In this document: positions 41,592-50,217 of the stretch, piece by piece
How the letters are laid out: the number at the start of each line of letters is the position of its first letter
Numbering within the stretch: the first letter of the stretch is position 1
Assembly (NCBI GenBank): GCA_013166835.1
Contig: JABLTI010000005.1
Coordinates: forward strand, 1 to 55,879
From: Promethearchaeati archaeon
GTDB lineage: Archaea > Asgardarchaeota > Heimdallarchaeia > JABLTI01
Direction of reading: 5' to 3'
DNA: 55,879 nucleotides
Notes under the pieces: generated by a model
The model's input: only the letters and a program-made list of their open reading frames with translations
What the model was told of the DNA's origin: nothing
Database searches by the model: none
Made by a program: the position numbers and the translations under genes

Positions 41592-43193
41592 TTAATATTC
41601 TAGAATTTCAATTCGTGGGAGAGCATTCTGTGGGAATCTTGACAGAGCGATTCCCTGTGTAGTGATAGAGGATATATCAGAGGCTTTAGAAATTCTGGGA
41701 TTCATACTTTCAAGTAAGGTAACAAGTTGATTTAAACTGGAAATCATCCCGCTCATAAGTGTATATCTCAAAATACTCGAAGGGGTTAACGCTTCGTAAA
41801 TTGGAATGGATAATTTTTTGGCAACTTCATTTCGGAATTCGCTGAAAGTCCCATCAGTCATTGCTCTATTATGAACATCCCGATAGATTTTTCGAATCAC
41901 TGTGGGAGGAACACCTTTGAAAGAGAAAGCATAAAGTTGGGAAGTTGATGAGTCATAATACAACTCATGAATAACTCCAATCAGTGTTCTATCAGGAGCT
42001 AACACCCTTCTTCCTAGCAAACCAACATTCTCAGCTAAAGTTAAAACCTGAGCATTATCATTGATCAATATTTCTTCATTAGAGATATTCATAGCTCCTT
42101 TTCCAACAGAAGCATAGTAAGAATTCATTAGCCTTAATAAATCTACACCGATTTTGTTCCTAATTGCATAATTAATCATTTGTTCAGGCAGTAACGCATC
42201 GGCTTGATCAACATTAAAAGTATCCATTATCGATTTTTTCAATCGATCTTCAATTACTTTTGGATTTGTAGAACTTCTCAACCTAGAAGGACCGGTTAAT
42301 GCAAAATCACGAATAATTGCTAGAGATGGTCTATCTGTTGCTATGATTGCGAAATGCCCACCTATAAGTTTAAGTTCACCAACGAGTTTTCCAATGGTAA
42401 TTCCTTTCCATTTAGCCCATACAGTAATTCCAGGTGGAGGTTTCAAAGGTTCTATTTCATTTCTGGCAGTTGCTCGTGTTTCTGCAGCTCGTGTTACCTC
42501 TTGTCTTAATGGTTTAATATCTGCGATAACTTTAGGTTGCCTTGCAGGTTTTTTATGAGCTAACCACTCATCAGATTTGAATTCTTGTTCTGCTAATTTA
42601 GTTAGCTCTTTTGCAGCATAAATAATATCTTTTCTTATTGTTTCAAACCTATGCTTTTCTACTGCTGAATCTTTAACTGATTCTACAACAGATCTTACTG
42701 CAAGTTCCTCAATTCGTTCATTCAGTCCCTCATTCATTTCTTGAATAATTTCTAAAGAATCGGGAATGCCAGAAATTAGAGCTTGCTTCTGATCTTCAAT
42801 TTTCATAACGAGAATTTCATACTCCTTTCTCTTACTTCGATAAACGTTTTCAGAGACATTTCCTTCTTTTAGTAAAGCATCCAGTTTCCCAAAACGCGCT
42901 TCAATTTTCTTTTGTTCTTTTACAATATCTTGAATACGCGCTAATAACTGCTTAACTGAAGATCTAATTGTATCAGGATCCGGAGCTATTGCTTCTAATG
43001 TAACAAAACCTTCACGAATAATGGAATGATCAGATGCTTTTTCATAGGCTGTAATATACTGATCTTTCAATTTCTGGTATAACTGAGAATCAATTTCAGC
43101 TTTTGCTTTGCGTTCTTCTAAAGCTTCCAGTAATGATGCTATGTATCTTTTATCCAATTTCTCATACCTTATAGCTTCCTTTGACAAGAACAC
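41592..43193 (-). CDS. Coiled-coil protein with C-terminal PRC-barrel-like region
   Basis: 533 residues. The N-terminal 215 residues are charged and helical with heptad-like pattern (KQLLARIQDIVKEQKKIEAR, KMEDQKQ-type repeats), then a Pro/Arg-rich linker, then a mixed domain. Around residues 385-425 (VGLLGRRVLAPDRTLIGVIHELYYD, a strand-turn-strand with LGRRV and IGVI) there is a resemblance to PRC barrels. A coiled coil plus PRC barrel is the composition of CdvA, but there the barrel is N-terminal and no ESCRT genes are nearby, so I do not call it CdvA. Cytoplasmic; function unknown. Confidence 0.45.
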   Translation of the reverse strand: MFLSKEAIRYEKLDKRYIASLLEALEERKAKAEIDSQLYQKLKDQYITAYEKASDHSIIREGFVTLEAIAPDPDTIRSSVKQLLARIQDIVKEQKKIEARFGKLDALLKEGNVSENVYRSKRKEYEILVMKIEDQKQALISGIPDSLEIIQEMNEGLNERIEELAVRSVVESVKDSAVEKHRFETIRKDIIYAAKELTKLAEQEFKSDEWLAHKKPARQPKVIADIKPLRQEVTRAAETRATARNEIEPLKPPPGITVWAKWKGITIGKLVGELKLIGGHFAIIATDRPSLAIIRDFALTGPSRLRSSTNPKVIEDRLKKSIMDTFNVDQADALLPEQMINYAIRNKIGVDLLRLMNSYYASVGKGAMNISNEEILINDNAQVLTLAENVGLLGRRVLAPDRTLIGVIHELYYDSSTSQLYAFSFKGVPPTVIRKIYRDVHNRAMTDGTFSEFRNEVAKKLSIPIYEALTPSSILRYTLMSGMISSLNQLVTLLESMNPRISKASDISSITTQGIALSRFPQNALPRIEILEY

Positions 43194-43374
43194 AACTCCA
43201 ATTTAATAATAGTGAACACATAACTATTGTAATTATTATTTTTCTTAATAATAATAATTTGGCATCCTTCTTATTGAAAAATCTTCTTGAATCAGTAATA
43301 AAATTATCTCTGAACGAGAATAATATTATTAATACAAGATTTATCTATGAATTGCATAAATTAGGTAGACGAAA

Positions 43375-44013
43375 ATGAAAAAAATAATTCTTGCATCAGC
43401 ATCTCTCAGAAGACATGAACTCCTAAATTTATTGGGGATTGAACATGAAGTAATTCCTTGTAATGAAGATGAGAAACAAATACGAGTTGTGGAGAAGTCC
43501 AAACCTGAAATGAAGCAAAAGATTACTCCGAAAACAATCGAACAAATGATTCTCGAATTAGCGTATCAAAAAGCAAGTTGTGTTTCAAAGATACTACCAG
43601 CTAATAAGAAAAAGGATACTCTTGTTATTGGTGCAGATACAATTGTTGTTTTAGAAAACGAAATCATTGGAAAACCAAAATCGAAAAAAGAAGCGATAAG
43701 CATGCTTCAAAGATTACTTGGTAACATCCATGAGGTATACACCGGTTTATGCATCTTAGATTTGAATGCTGATAAAATCCTCTCCGCAGTTGAGATTACC
43801 GCAGTTAGCATGATAGAATGGCCTTTAGAAAAAATTGAAGCCTATATTAATGCAGAAAATGTTATGGATAAAGCAGGTGGTTATGCAATACAAGGAATAG
43901 GAGCAGCAATGATCGATAGAGTAGAAGGTTGTTACTATAATGTTATGGGGTTACCTTTGAGCAGACTTGTAATTATGTTAGATAAATTAGAATACAATTA
44001 TTTATTAAAATGA
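43375..44013 (+). CDS. Maf-family nucleoside triphosphate pyrophosphatase
   Basis: 212 residues. Maf/YhdE/YceF signature: ILASASLRRHELLNLLGI (usual ASxSPRR with Pro replaced by Leu), the pocket VIGADTIVVLENEIIGKPKSKKEA (GADTVV, GKP), then EVYTGLCIL, and MDKAGGYAIQGIGAAMIDRVEG with YYNVMGLPLSRL at the C-terminus. It hydrolyses non-canonical NTPs (dTTP/UTP-type or modified nucleotides), preventing their incorporation; in bacteria it is also linked to septum arrest. The insertion KSKPEMKQKITPKTIEQM before the conserved core is longer than usual. Confidence 0.93.
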   Translation: MKKIILASASLRRHELLNLLGIEHEVIPCNEDEKQIRVVEKSKPEMKQKITPKTIEQMILELAYQKASCVSKILPANKKKDTLVIGADTIVVLENEIIGKPKSKKEAISMLQRLLGNIHEVYTGLCILDLNADKILSAVEITAVSMIEWPLEKIEAYINAENVMDKAGGYAIQGIGAAMIDRVEGCYYNVMGLPLSRLVIMLDKLEYNYLLK

Positions 44014-44173
44014 ATTATAAACAAATCTTTATTCTGGATATAGAACTTACGGAAAAATATTTTATTTGGATTAATTTTGAATCTTGTAGATAGTATTGAA
44101 GCAAGAAGAAAGCTTTTTATGTAAAAGTAATTCCGAAAATAATAGAAATAACATCTTAACCTGAGGACTAAAA

Positions 44174-45658
44174 TTGAACAAAAAACGAACAATTACATTA
44201 CTCATACTTATCACTGTTTTCTTAATCAGTTCAATCTATAACAGTGGTATTACTGATACGATAGCAGCTACTAATCCTGGAATCACAATTCCAGTCTTGA
44301 CACCTGAAGATGAACAAGTAGGTGTCGCTAAAATGATGGTACGTTCAAATGATAGTGCTTTAGTTGAGAATTATATCTCCTATATAGGCGAAACATTTGA
44401 TGTTAATATAGAAATTACTAACTATGATATACAGGCCATTGAAAATGTCTCATTAGTAAGTCCAGAGTGGAATCTTACTGCTCTTGGTTATTCTGAAGAT
44501 GATTTTACTGTAGTAGGAGATTACAATAAAAGCTGGTCAATTATAAATTCAGCAACAGCTGAAAGTGCAACTTATACTATATCTCCATTAGTAGTTGGAA
44601 CATTTGTTTTTCCAGCTTCAAATGTAACTTTTACTTATACAAATGGTACAGATAGTTTCAGCCTTTCAAATTCCATTACATTTAGAGTCTTGGAACAGGA
44701 CAGAAGTTTAGTTGTGGAGAAATTCATCCTTGTTTCACTGGAAGATGGTGGTAGTGGGGAAGAAGAAATAGATGCCAGAATAAAAGTAGAACACAATTTC
44801 ACAGTAATTATAAGAATTAGAAACTTCTTCCATCAAGAAATTAACTTAACATCAATAGATAATGAACCATATAATAGCTCAAGTTTTGTTTATAATGTAA
44901 CGCATTTTGCAACAAATGAAAGTTATCTAGGAATAGATGAGACATTTGAATATAGCTATGAGGTTCATACACTGTTTACAGGAGACTTTTTATTTCCAAA
45001 TTGTACGGTGACTTTTGATTTACTGGATGATTTGATATTCGGAATTGAAGAGATTTCTAATGAAGTCAGTCTTGAAGTATATGAACCCATTTATGAAGGT
45101 CCTGACTGGGCACTTAAGGTACCAATGCTCGCTATTTCAAAATATTTCCTCATACCAAATGAAAATGGAACCTTGGAGAAACGAATTAAAATTGAACAAC
45201 TTAATACCGAAATTGTAACTGTAATCATTGAAATAAATATTACAAATATCGGAGTTGTAACCGCTTACAATCTAACTATAATTGAACAAGTCTACAATGA
45301 TTGGGCTTTTGAAACTGAAGGTGTTGAGAATTGGTTTAATGTTAGTTTAAGTCAAGGGGAATCAGCAATCTACAGATACAATATTACTGCTAAACTTCTT
45401 GGATCATATAAAATTGAACCTACAGAGATAGAATATGAGTTCCAGAATCAGGAAACACTTCTTTGGGAAGTAGAATATTACAGCTATTCCAACACGCTTG
45501 AAATAACAATCAAAATCGATTTACCGGAAATAAGTAAATCCCTAGAATGGTGGATTACTATAGGCATTAGCTTTGGTATCCTATTATTAGCGGTAATTCC
45601 TACTATTATTACATTTGTTATTTATCGCAACAGAAGGAAAACACAAAAGGGCACTTAA
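44174..45658 (+). CDS. Type I membrane protein with TRAP-beta/CARDB-like repeats
   Basis: 494 residues from TTG 44174, giving MNKKRTITLLILITVFLISS as signal peptide. Three Ig-like beta domains follow (about 45-170, 170-300, 305-455). Each ends with the same pattern: PLVVGTFVFPASNVTFTY, HTLFTGDFLFPNCTVTFDL, AKLLGSYKIEPTEIEYEF. A single TM (about 462-484) and a short basic tail (YRNRRKTQKGT) close it, so the repeats face outside. Many N-glycosylation sequons (NxS/T) are present. The domain layout (beta repeat with W..I, TxxPL.xGxFxF, then TM and basic tail) resembles eukaryotic TRAP-beta (SSR2); general CARDB/DUF11 adhesin repeats are the alternative. Confidence 0.6.
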   Translation: MNKKRTITLLILITVFLISSIYNSGITDTIAATNPGITIPVLTPEDEQVGVAKMMVRSNDSALVENYISYIGETFDVNIEITNYDIQAIENVSLVSPEWNLTALGYSEDDFTVVGDYNKSWSIINSATAESATYTISPLVVGTFVFPASNVTFTYTNGTDSFSLSNSITFRVLEQDRSLVVEKFILVSLEDGGSGEEEIDARIKVEHNFTVIIRIRNFFHQEINLTSIDNEPYNSSSFVYNVTHFATNESYLGIDETFEYSYEVHTLFTGDFLFPNCTVTFDLLDDLIFGIEEISNEVSLEVYEPIYEGPDWALKVPMLAISKYFLIPNENGTLEKRIKIEQLNTEIVTVIIEINITNIGVVTAYNLTIIEQVYNDWAFETEGVENWFNVSLSQGESAIYRYNITAKLLGSYKIEPTEIEYEFQNQETLLWEVEYYSYSNTLEITIKIDLPEISKSLEWWITIGISFGILLLAVIPTIITFVIYRNRRKTQKGT

Positions 45659-45767
45659 AACCCTTTTTTAATTATTTTCTTGTGGTTTATTGCAAATATT
45701 AATTAAAGTTAATGGAATTAGTAATTTTATAATTAAACATTTAAACTCTAATTGAGTGATGTAAAAT

Positions 45768-46025
45768 ATGCATAAAGAGAAACGATTACGAATATTCCAT
45801 GATACAACAGCCATTGAAGGTGAGCTGTTAATTCATACGAATTTAAAAGATGAATTGGAAATTAAAACCAAAGTAGAAATTGTGGTAGCAAAGAGGAGAT
45901 TTATTTTTAAAATTAAAGCTTTGAAAACTATTGAAGAATACAAAATCTTTGGAAATCCAGAGGACCTCCTAAGTAAAGGAATTCAAGATAATTCAATAGC
46001 AACAATTCGAGCTCCTATTGAATAA
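45768..46025 (+). CDS. Small hypothetical protein (85 aa)
   Basis: ATG 45768, about 110 bp after the surface-protein stop; AT-rich promoter-like region (AATTAAAGTT, TTTATAATTAAAC) upstream. Charged alpha/beta protein with alternating strands (GELLIHT, EIKTKVEIVV, FIFKIKAL) and no motif that I recognise. Ends before a bidirectional terminator. Function unknown. Confidence 0.55.
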   Translation: MHKEKRLRIFHDTTAIEGELLIHTNLKDELEIKTKVEIVVAKRRFIFKIKALKTIEEYKIFGNPEDLLSKGIQDNSIATIRAPIE

Positions 46026-46036
46026 TCAACAATTTC

Positions 46037-46080
46037 AAAACTGCTAAAATCATTTTCTGAAACATTATTAGCAGTTTTTT
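46037..46080. terminator. Bidirectional terminator hairpin
   Basis: AAAACTGCTAA (46037-46047) pairs perfectly with TTAGCAGTTTT (46068-46078), loop of 20 bases, followed by a T-run on the plus strand and preceded by A's (T's for the minus strand). It lies between the convergent small gene and the Get3-like gene. Confidence 0.7.
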
Positions 46081-47177
46081 TATTTAAACAATCTTTCAGC
46101 AAGAAGAGTTAATTGTTCTATACCTCTAATTTCCTGTGGAACCATAGGTATTTCCACTAAATCATATTTCCCGAAATACTGCTTTAAAGTCATCATCATT
46201 TTTTCTTGAACCTTATACCTTTGCGCACAGAATGGGCAATCTTTGCTTGGGGGAATTAATTGATTGATAATGAGGTGTTCAACTGGTATACTGTAATCCA
46301 TTAATGTGGTGATTAACCTTTCAGTTTCATATAAAGCCATTAAGGTAGGAATTGTTACCGGAATAAATTCTGTTTTAGCATCATCAGCTAATTCTATTCG
46401 TGCTTTTGTAATGATTTTCTTGAGAGATTCCAGAGTTTCGAGTGAATTATCTTCAGCATCAGATTCTCCACCAAATAGCCCTTTTATGCTCTTGAAGAAA
46501 CCACCAAAACGCATTCTCATTTTGATAATCCTTCCAACGAAACTATCAAGGTAATCTGGTAAAGAAAGTAATCTTAGTGTATGACCGGTTGGGGCTGTAT
46601 CAAATACCACAATATCATATTCGCTACTCTCAATTAATTCAAGTAATTTACCAAAAGCAAAAGCTTCATCTGATCCTGGTGGGACTGAATCACCACCCAT
46701 TAAGTCTGCTCCCATTCCTAAAGCATCTTGTATGTTGAAACCAGGTATAGATGGGCGCTCGGATTTAGGAGCATCAGATAATTCATCATCAAATTCTACT
46801 TCTTCAGCACCAGGAAATCCTGATATGCCTGCATCAGTCATACTAGGCATTCCCATTGCACTCATTTGCTGAAACTGCTCTAAACCTTTTTCCGCTTCTA
46901 ACTCCATTCCATATAAATTCCCCTTTACACTTTCTATTAAGACAGGTTCTCCTCCTGAGAGATCAAGATCAAAACAATCTGATAGTGAATGAGCAGGATC
47001 AGTACTAACTACTAATACTCTCTCAAAATGCTTTGTAAGTTCAATACCAATTGCTGATGCTGAAATAGTTTTCCCAACTCCACCTTTTCCGCCTAAGAAG
47101 AGATATCTTAAATCCTTTTTCTTCAGAATTTCTTTAAGAGACATTAGTAAACCACACGTTATTTGTATGTCACTCAA
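46080..47177 (-). CDS. Get3/ArsA-type ATPase with zinc-type CxxC
   Basis: 365 residues from TTG 47177 with AAAGGA upstream; ATG 47144 is an alternative. The deviant Walker A (GGKGGVGKT), STDPAHSLSD switch I with catalytic Asp, and FDTAPTGHTLRLL (switch II) are intact. Near the C-terminus CPFCAQRYKVQEKMM holds the CxxC that links the two Get3 monomers through zinc. The insert at about residues 115-165 is rich in Met, Gly and acids (PGAEEVEFDDELSD), where Get3 has its client-binding subdomain. So it looks like the tail-anchored-protein chaperone type rather than an arsenite pump; no arsB/arsR nearby. Membrane partners (Get1/2-like) not seen. Confidence 0.88.
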   Translation of the reverse strand: MSDIQITCGLLMSLKEILKKKDLRYLFLGGKGGVGKTISASAIGIELTKHFERVLVVSTDPAHSLSDCFDLDLSGGEPVLIESVKGNLYGMELEAEKGLEQFQQMSAMGMPSMTDAGISGFPGAEEVEFDDELSDAPKSERPSIPGFNIQDALGMGADLMGGDSVPPGSDEAFAFGKLLELIESSEYDIVVFDTAPTGHTLRLLSLPDYLDSFVGRIIKMRMRFGGFFKSIKGLFGGESDAEDNSLETLESLKKIITKARIELADDAKTEFIPVTIPTLMALYETERLITTLMDYSIPVEHLIINQLIPPSKDCPFCAQRYKVQEKMMMTLKQYFGKYDLVEIPMVPQEIRGIEQLTLLAERLFK

Positions 47178-47298
47178 ATGATAAGTCCTTTTTAATTTTT
47201 GTTTTATATTTACATTTCCATTTACTTATTTCTTTTAGAAAAATAGGTAGAAATATAACTCAAAAGACATTACAACTATATGCTTTGGTGAAATAGAA

Positions 47299-48231
47299 AT
47301 GGAAGAATCCAATATTATAACAGAGGAAGTTAAAGAGGAAAGAGATCCGGAAATCGATGAAGCTGAATCTAAAAAATTTCAGTGGACAAAGGATAAAATC
47401 GTTTTAGCAATTATTTTCTCGATTATAATCTTAGCATCCATTGCATTACTTATTGTAATAATTGTGGATAAGGAATTCCTGTTCTTGACAATTAGAGACT
47501 GGTTCATCGCACCAATTATTGGAATTCATGTAGCATGGCAAGTATTGCTGTTTCTCGCATTAATGGTTTTGCAAAGCCTGTTCGCACCTATACCTTCTGA
47601 ATTAATACTACTTTCAGGTGGAATGATATTTGGTTGGGTTTGGGGTACTGTTATTGGTGTTGCAGGTTCAATGGTTAGCTCTGTTATTACATTTTATCTT
47701 TCTAAAAGAGGAGGTAGAGCTATTATTGATGCAACTGGAGAAAAAATAGGCATCTTGAAGAGATCGATTTTGGTTTTTGATATCTGGATTAAAAGATGGG
47801 GACTTTGGGCGATTTTGGTTGGAAGAGCTGTTCCAGTAATAATGTTTGATCCAATTAGTTATGCTGCTGGACTTGCGAAGGTAAAAGATTGGCAGTATTT
47901 CTTGGCTACATTTATTGGTTCTATTCCGAGATCAATATTCTATGTGTTTTTAGGTCAACAACTACTTGCAGGGAATCCTATTGAGTATATACTGGGATTA
48001 ACACCAGCAGAAGTAGATGATGTTGCTGGCAAATTTAACACATATTTCTTCATCATTTTCGGCATCCTAGTTTTCATGTTCATATTATCAAATGTTATTT
48101 ATTATCTACTAAAAAGAAAACAAGCAAAAGAAGCTAGCGAATTACCTGAAACAAAAGAAGATAACAATACAGAGGAAGAGACTATCTCTCAAGAAGACTT
48201 GAAAGAACCAATTAAGGAAGATACGAGTTAG
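47299..48231 (+). CDS. VTT/DedA-superfamily membrane protein
   Basis: 310 residues from ATG 47299, with GGTGA at 47286-47290. A charged cytoplasmic N-terminus (about 35 residues), one TM, then the VTT (SNARE-associated/TVP38-TMEM41B) core: FAPIPSELILLSGGMIFGWVWGTVIG, followed by the conserved reentrant region GRAVPVIMFDPISYAAGLAKV and GSIPRSIFYVFLGQ. A final TM and an acidic tail end it. DedA/VTT proteins move or scramble lipids (including polyprenyl-phosphates) across membranes. The GRAxPV and PxSxxAG motifs are kept, so transport competence is plausible. Confidence 0.88.
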   Translation: MEESNIITEEVKEERDPEIDEAESKKFQWTKDKIVLAIIFSIIILASIALLIVIIVDKEFLFLTIRDWFIAPIIGIHVAWQVLLFLALMVLQSLFAPIPSELILLSGGMIFGWVWGTVIGVAGSMVSSVITFYLSKRGGRAIIDATGEKIGILKRSILVFDIWIKRWGLWAILVGRAVPVIMFDPISYAAGLAKVKDWQYFLATFIGSIPRSIFYVFLGQQLLAGNPIEYILGLTPAEVDDVAGKFNTYFFIIFGILVFMFILSNVIYYLLKRKQAKEASELPETKEDNNTEEETISQEDLKEPIKEDTS

Positions 48232-48334
48232 AAAAACAATTTATTATTGAGAAAAATTAAAATGAAATAGGATTGTTTTTATCAGTCATCAGTCCAATAT
48301 GTAATTATTAGATTAAATCAAATGTGGAATTAGT

Positions 48335-49231
48335 TTGAGTCAAATAAGAGAAAAAGTTCAGGATATCATTAGGAATTTTGATAATGAATCCAGTTTCACA
48401 ATACTCGCAACTGCTGCAATGATACCTTTCCTAGAAGAGCCTTTGAATCGAGCTCGCTTTTTCGAATATGATAAAAAATTAGAGTTGTATTTTGATTCCA
48501 AAGACTTGAATCGGTTTAGTCGAGTAAAAGAGCTTACTGAAAAAATCGCAAAACGAATTAACGTCCAAAAAGTCTCTGGATTTGAAAGATTTCTCAAAGG
48601 TTTTAGTGAAAAGGGAATTATGATTCGAGAAAAAGAAGGACCATCTGACGGCATGGCCTGGAAAGGTTTTGGTGGAGTTCATTCACATTATGATTTAACA
48701 CCATTAGGGGTAGCTTTGTTAATATTTCAAACCACATTAAGGTGCCCAGCTGTTAATTTTAGAAAACTGGAATTCTCTGAGGATTGGGATGCATTCTTTA
48801 AACAAGAAATGTTTCTAATTTCACTAGGAATTTCTACAAATAAGTTCAGAGTTAAATATCGAGATAATTGCTTTTATGCTAAAAGAGTAGAAGCTAGTTA
48901 TATCTCACAATTGATTTTCGAGTTTATTGCTGGCGCTCCCAAGAAAATTACTTTGGAAGATGTTCGAGCTTTCATTTTCGATAAAGCAGGTGAAATACAT
49001 TTAGGTGAAATTCCTGGAGCACTTGAAAGGCTTCAACCATTGCTTCAAATATCAGGAGAAACTATTAGTCTGAATGGTCGTGGCAGACACGCTAGTTGTG
49101 GTTATGCTAATGTTATCATTGAAGCAGCATTATTATTAGAAGATACAGAAATAGTTCATTATATGATTACCGCGAAGAATTTAGAAGAAGGATCTAGAAA
49201 GCTTTTGGAAAACTACGCTTATTATTTTTAG
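48335..49231 (+). CDS. Hypothetical protein (298 aa)
   Basis: Starts at TTG 48335; the ribosome binding site is weak. A soluble alpha/beta protein with no TM or signal peptide. Possible helical segments (REKVQDIIRNFD, RVKELTEKIAKRI) alternate with strands; a conserved-looking GGVHSHYDLTPLGVALLIF is in the middle, and the C-terminal part is helical. The basic, HTH-like LEDVRAFIFDKAGEI segment is not convincing. I do not recognise the family. Convergent with the two-GNAT gene (7-bp gap). Confidence 0.55.
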   Translation: MSQIREKVQDIIRNFDNESSFTILATAAMIPFLEEPLNRARFFEYDKKLELYFDSKDLNRFSRVKELTEKIAKRINVQKVSGFERFLKGFSEKGIMIREKEGPSDGMAWKGFGGVHSHYDLTPLGVALLIFQTTLRCPAVNFRKLEFSEDWDAFFKQEMFLISLGISTNKFRVKYRDNCFYAKRVEASYISQLIFEFIAGAPKKITLEDVRAFIFDKAGEIHLGEIPGALERLQPLLQISGETISLNGRGRHASCGYANVIIEAALLLEDTEIVHYMITAKNLEEGSRKLLENYAYYF

Positions 49232-49238
49232 AAAAGTT

Positions 49239-50150
49239 TTATCCCTTTGCTGGATCACCAATAGCAAAAATTACTGGATTAGTAGTAGCTGGAGTTTTTA
49301 CACCAAAATACATTCTTAATGAATAGCTTGTTTGTTCAAATCCCAGTTCTTTCAATGCTTTAATTCCCCATTTACTATTCTCAAGTATTCCAAGAGCTAT
49401 AATTTGAACTTTCTCTTTTGTTTTTGCTGCTTCTAATGCTGCTCTTATTAAATCCATTGTAGCTTCAAATGAATGAGCTACTCCAGCTCTTAATTTTAAG
49501 GCTCCATTTTGAAGCGTACCAAATAAATAGCCGGCTAAGAAATTATCCCTATCACGAGTAATAAAGGAAAATTCAGGAAAGTCCTCGAAAAGAGGGAAAA
49601 GTAAGTTCTCACGATTACCTCCAAAGAGTTCTTTATCAGCTTCAATAATTTGTACTAAATCATCTTCTTTACAATTAACAACCGGGAATTTTTGTTCATA
49701 TTCTTTTGTTTTAGAAATAAGATCATCGAGATTAGATGGATTCTCAATTTTAATTTTGTAACGAAGTGAATTCAATTCAAAAACAAATCCAACTCTTTCA
49801 TATAGAGTTTTAGCTTTTGCAACAGCATCCAGTTTTATCGTTTTACAACCTTGAAATTCTAAAACCCTCATTGCTTCATTCATTAATTCCTGCCCAATTC
49901 CCATACCTCTGAAATTTGGATTGACAATAACATGACCAATTACGCCTATTTGACCAAAAGAAGCAGCTAATGTAATCCCTATCATTTCTGCTGTTTCATT
50001 ATCAATTACAGCTATATACGTTGTATTAGGATTCAGCATAGTTCTTTTGATATCAGCTCTTGTTTCTCCCCAACCTGTTAAATCTATTAATCTGTAAACA
50101 TCCTCAAAATCCTCTTGAGTTGCGATATAGAAATCCAAATTTCCAGTCAT
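49239..50150 (-). CDS. Tandem GNAT acetyltransferase (two domains)
   Basis: 303 residues from ATG 50150. First GNAT (about 1-140): FYIATQEDFEDVYRLID, VIDNETAEMIGITLA, then VNPNFRGMGIGQELMNEA, which is a full acetyl-CoA pyrophosphate loop (RGMGIG), and TLYERVGFVFE. The second (about 150-300) lacks such a loop; it has EDDLVQIIEADKELFGGNRENLL and GYLFGTLQNGALKLRAGVA, then KALKEL-type helix. This active-plus-degenerate pair is common in two-domain GNATs. Substrate unknown. Confidence 0.85.
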   Translation of the reverse strand: MTGNLDFYIATQEDFEDVYRLIDLTGWGETRADIKRTMLNPNTTYIAVIDNETAEMIGITLAASFGQIGVIGHVIVNPNFRGMGIGQELMNEAMRVLEFQGCKTIKLDAVAKAKTLYERVGFVFELNSLRYKIKIENPSNLDDLISKTKEYEQKFPVVNCKEDDLVQIIEADKELFGGNRENLLFPLFEDFPEFSFITRDRDNFLAGYLFGTLQNGALKLRAGVAHSFEATMDLIRAALEAAKTKEKVQIIALGILENSKWGIKALKELGFEQTSYSLRMYFGVKTPATTNPVIFAIGDPAKG

Positions 50151-50217
50151 ACGATTCAGCTCTTCTATAGTCTCTCTTATAATTCATTGAAATTAAAGAT
50201 AAGATATGATTGATAAA

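Noticed and set aside
41592..43193. CdvA cell-division protein
   Set aside because: Order of coiled coil and PRC-like part is reversed, and no ESCRT-III/Vps4 genes are nearby.
46080..47177. Arsenite-transport ATPase (arsA)
   Set aside because: Single ATPase domain with zinc CxxC and hydrophobic insert, no arsenic genes nearby; Get3 type is a better fit.
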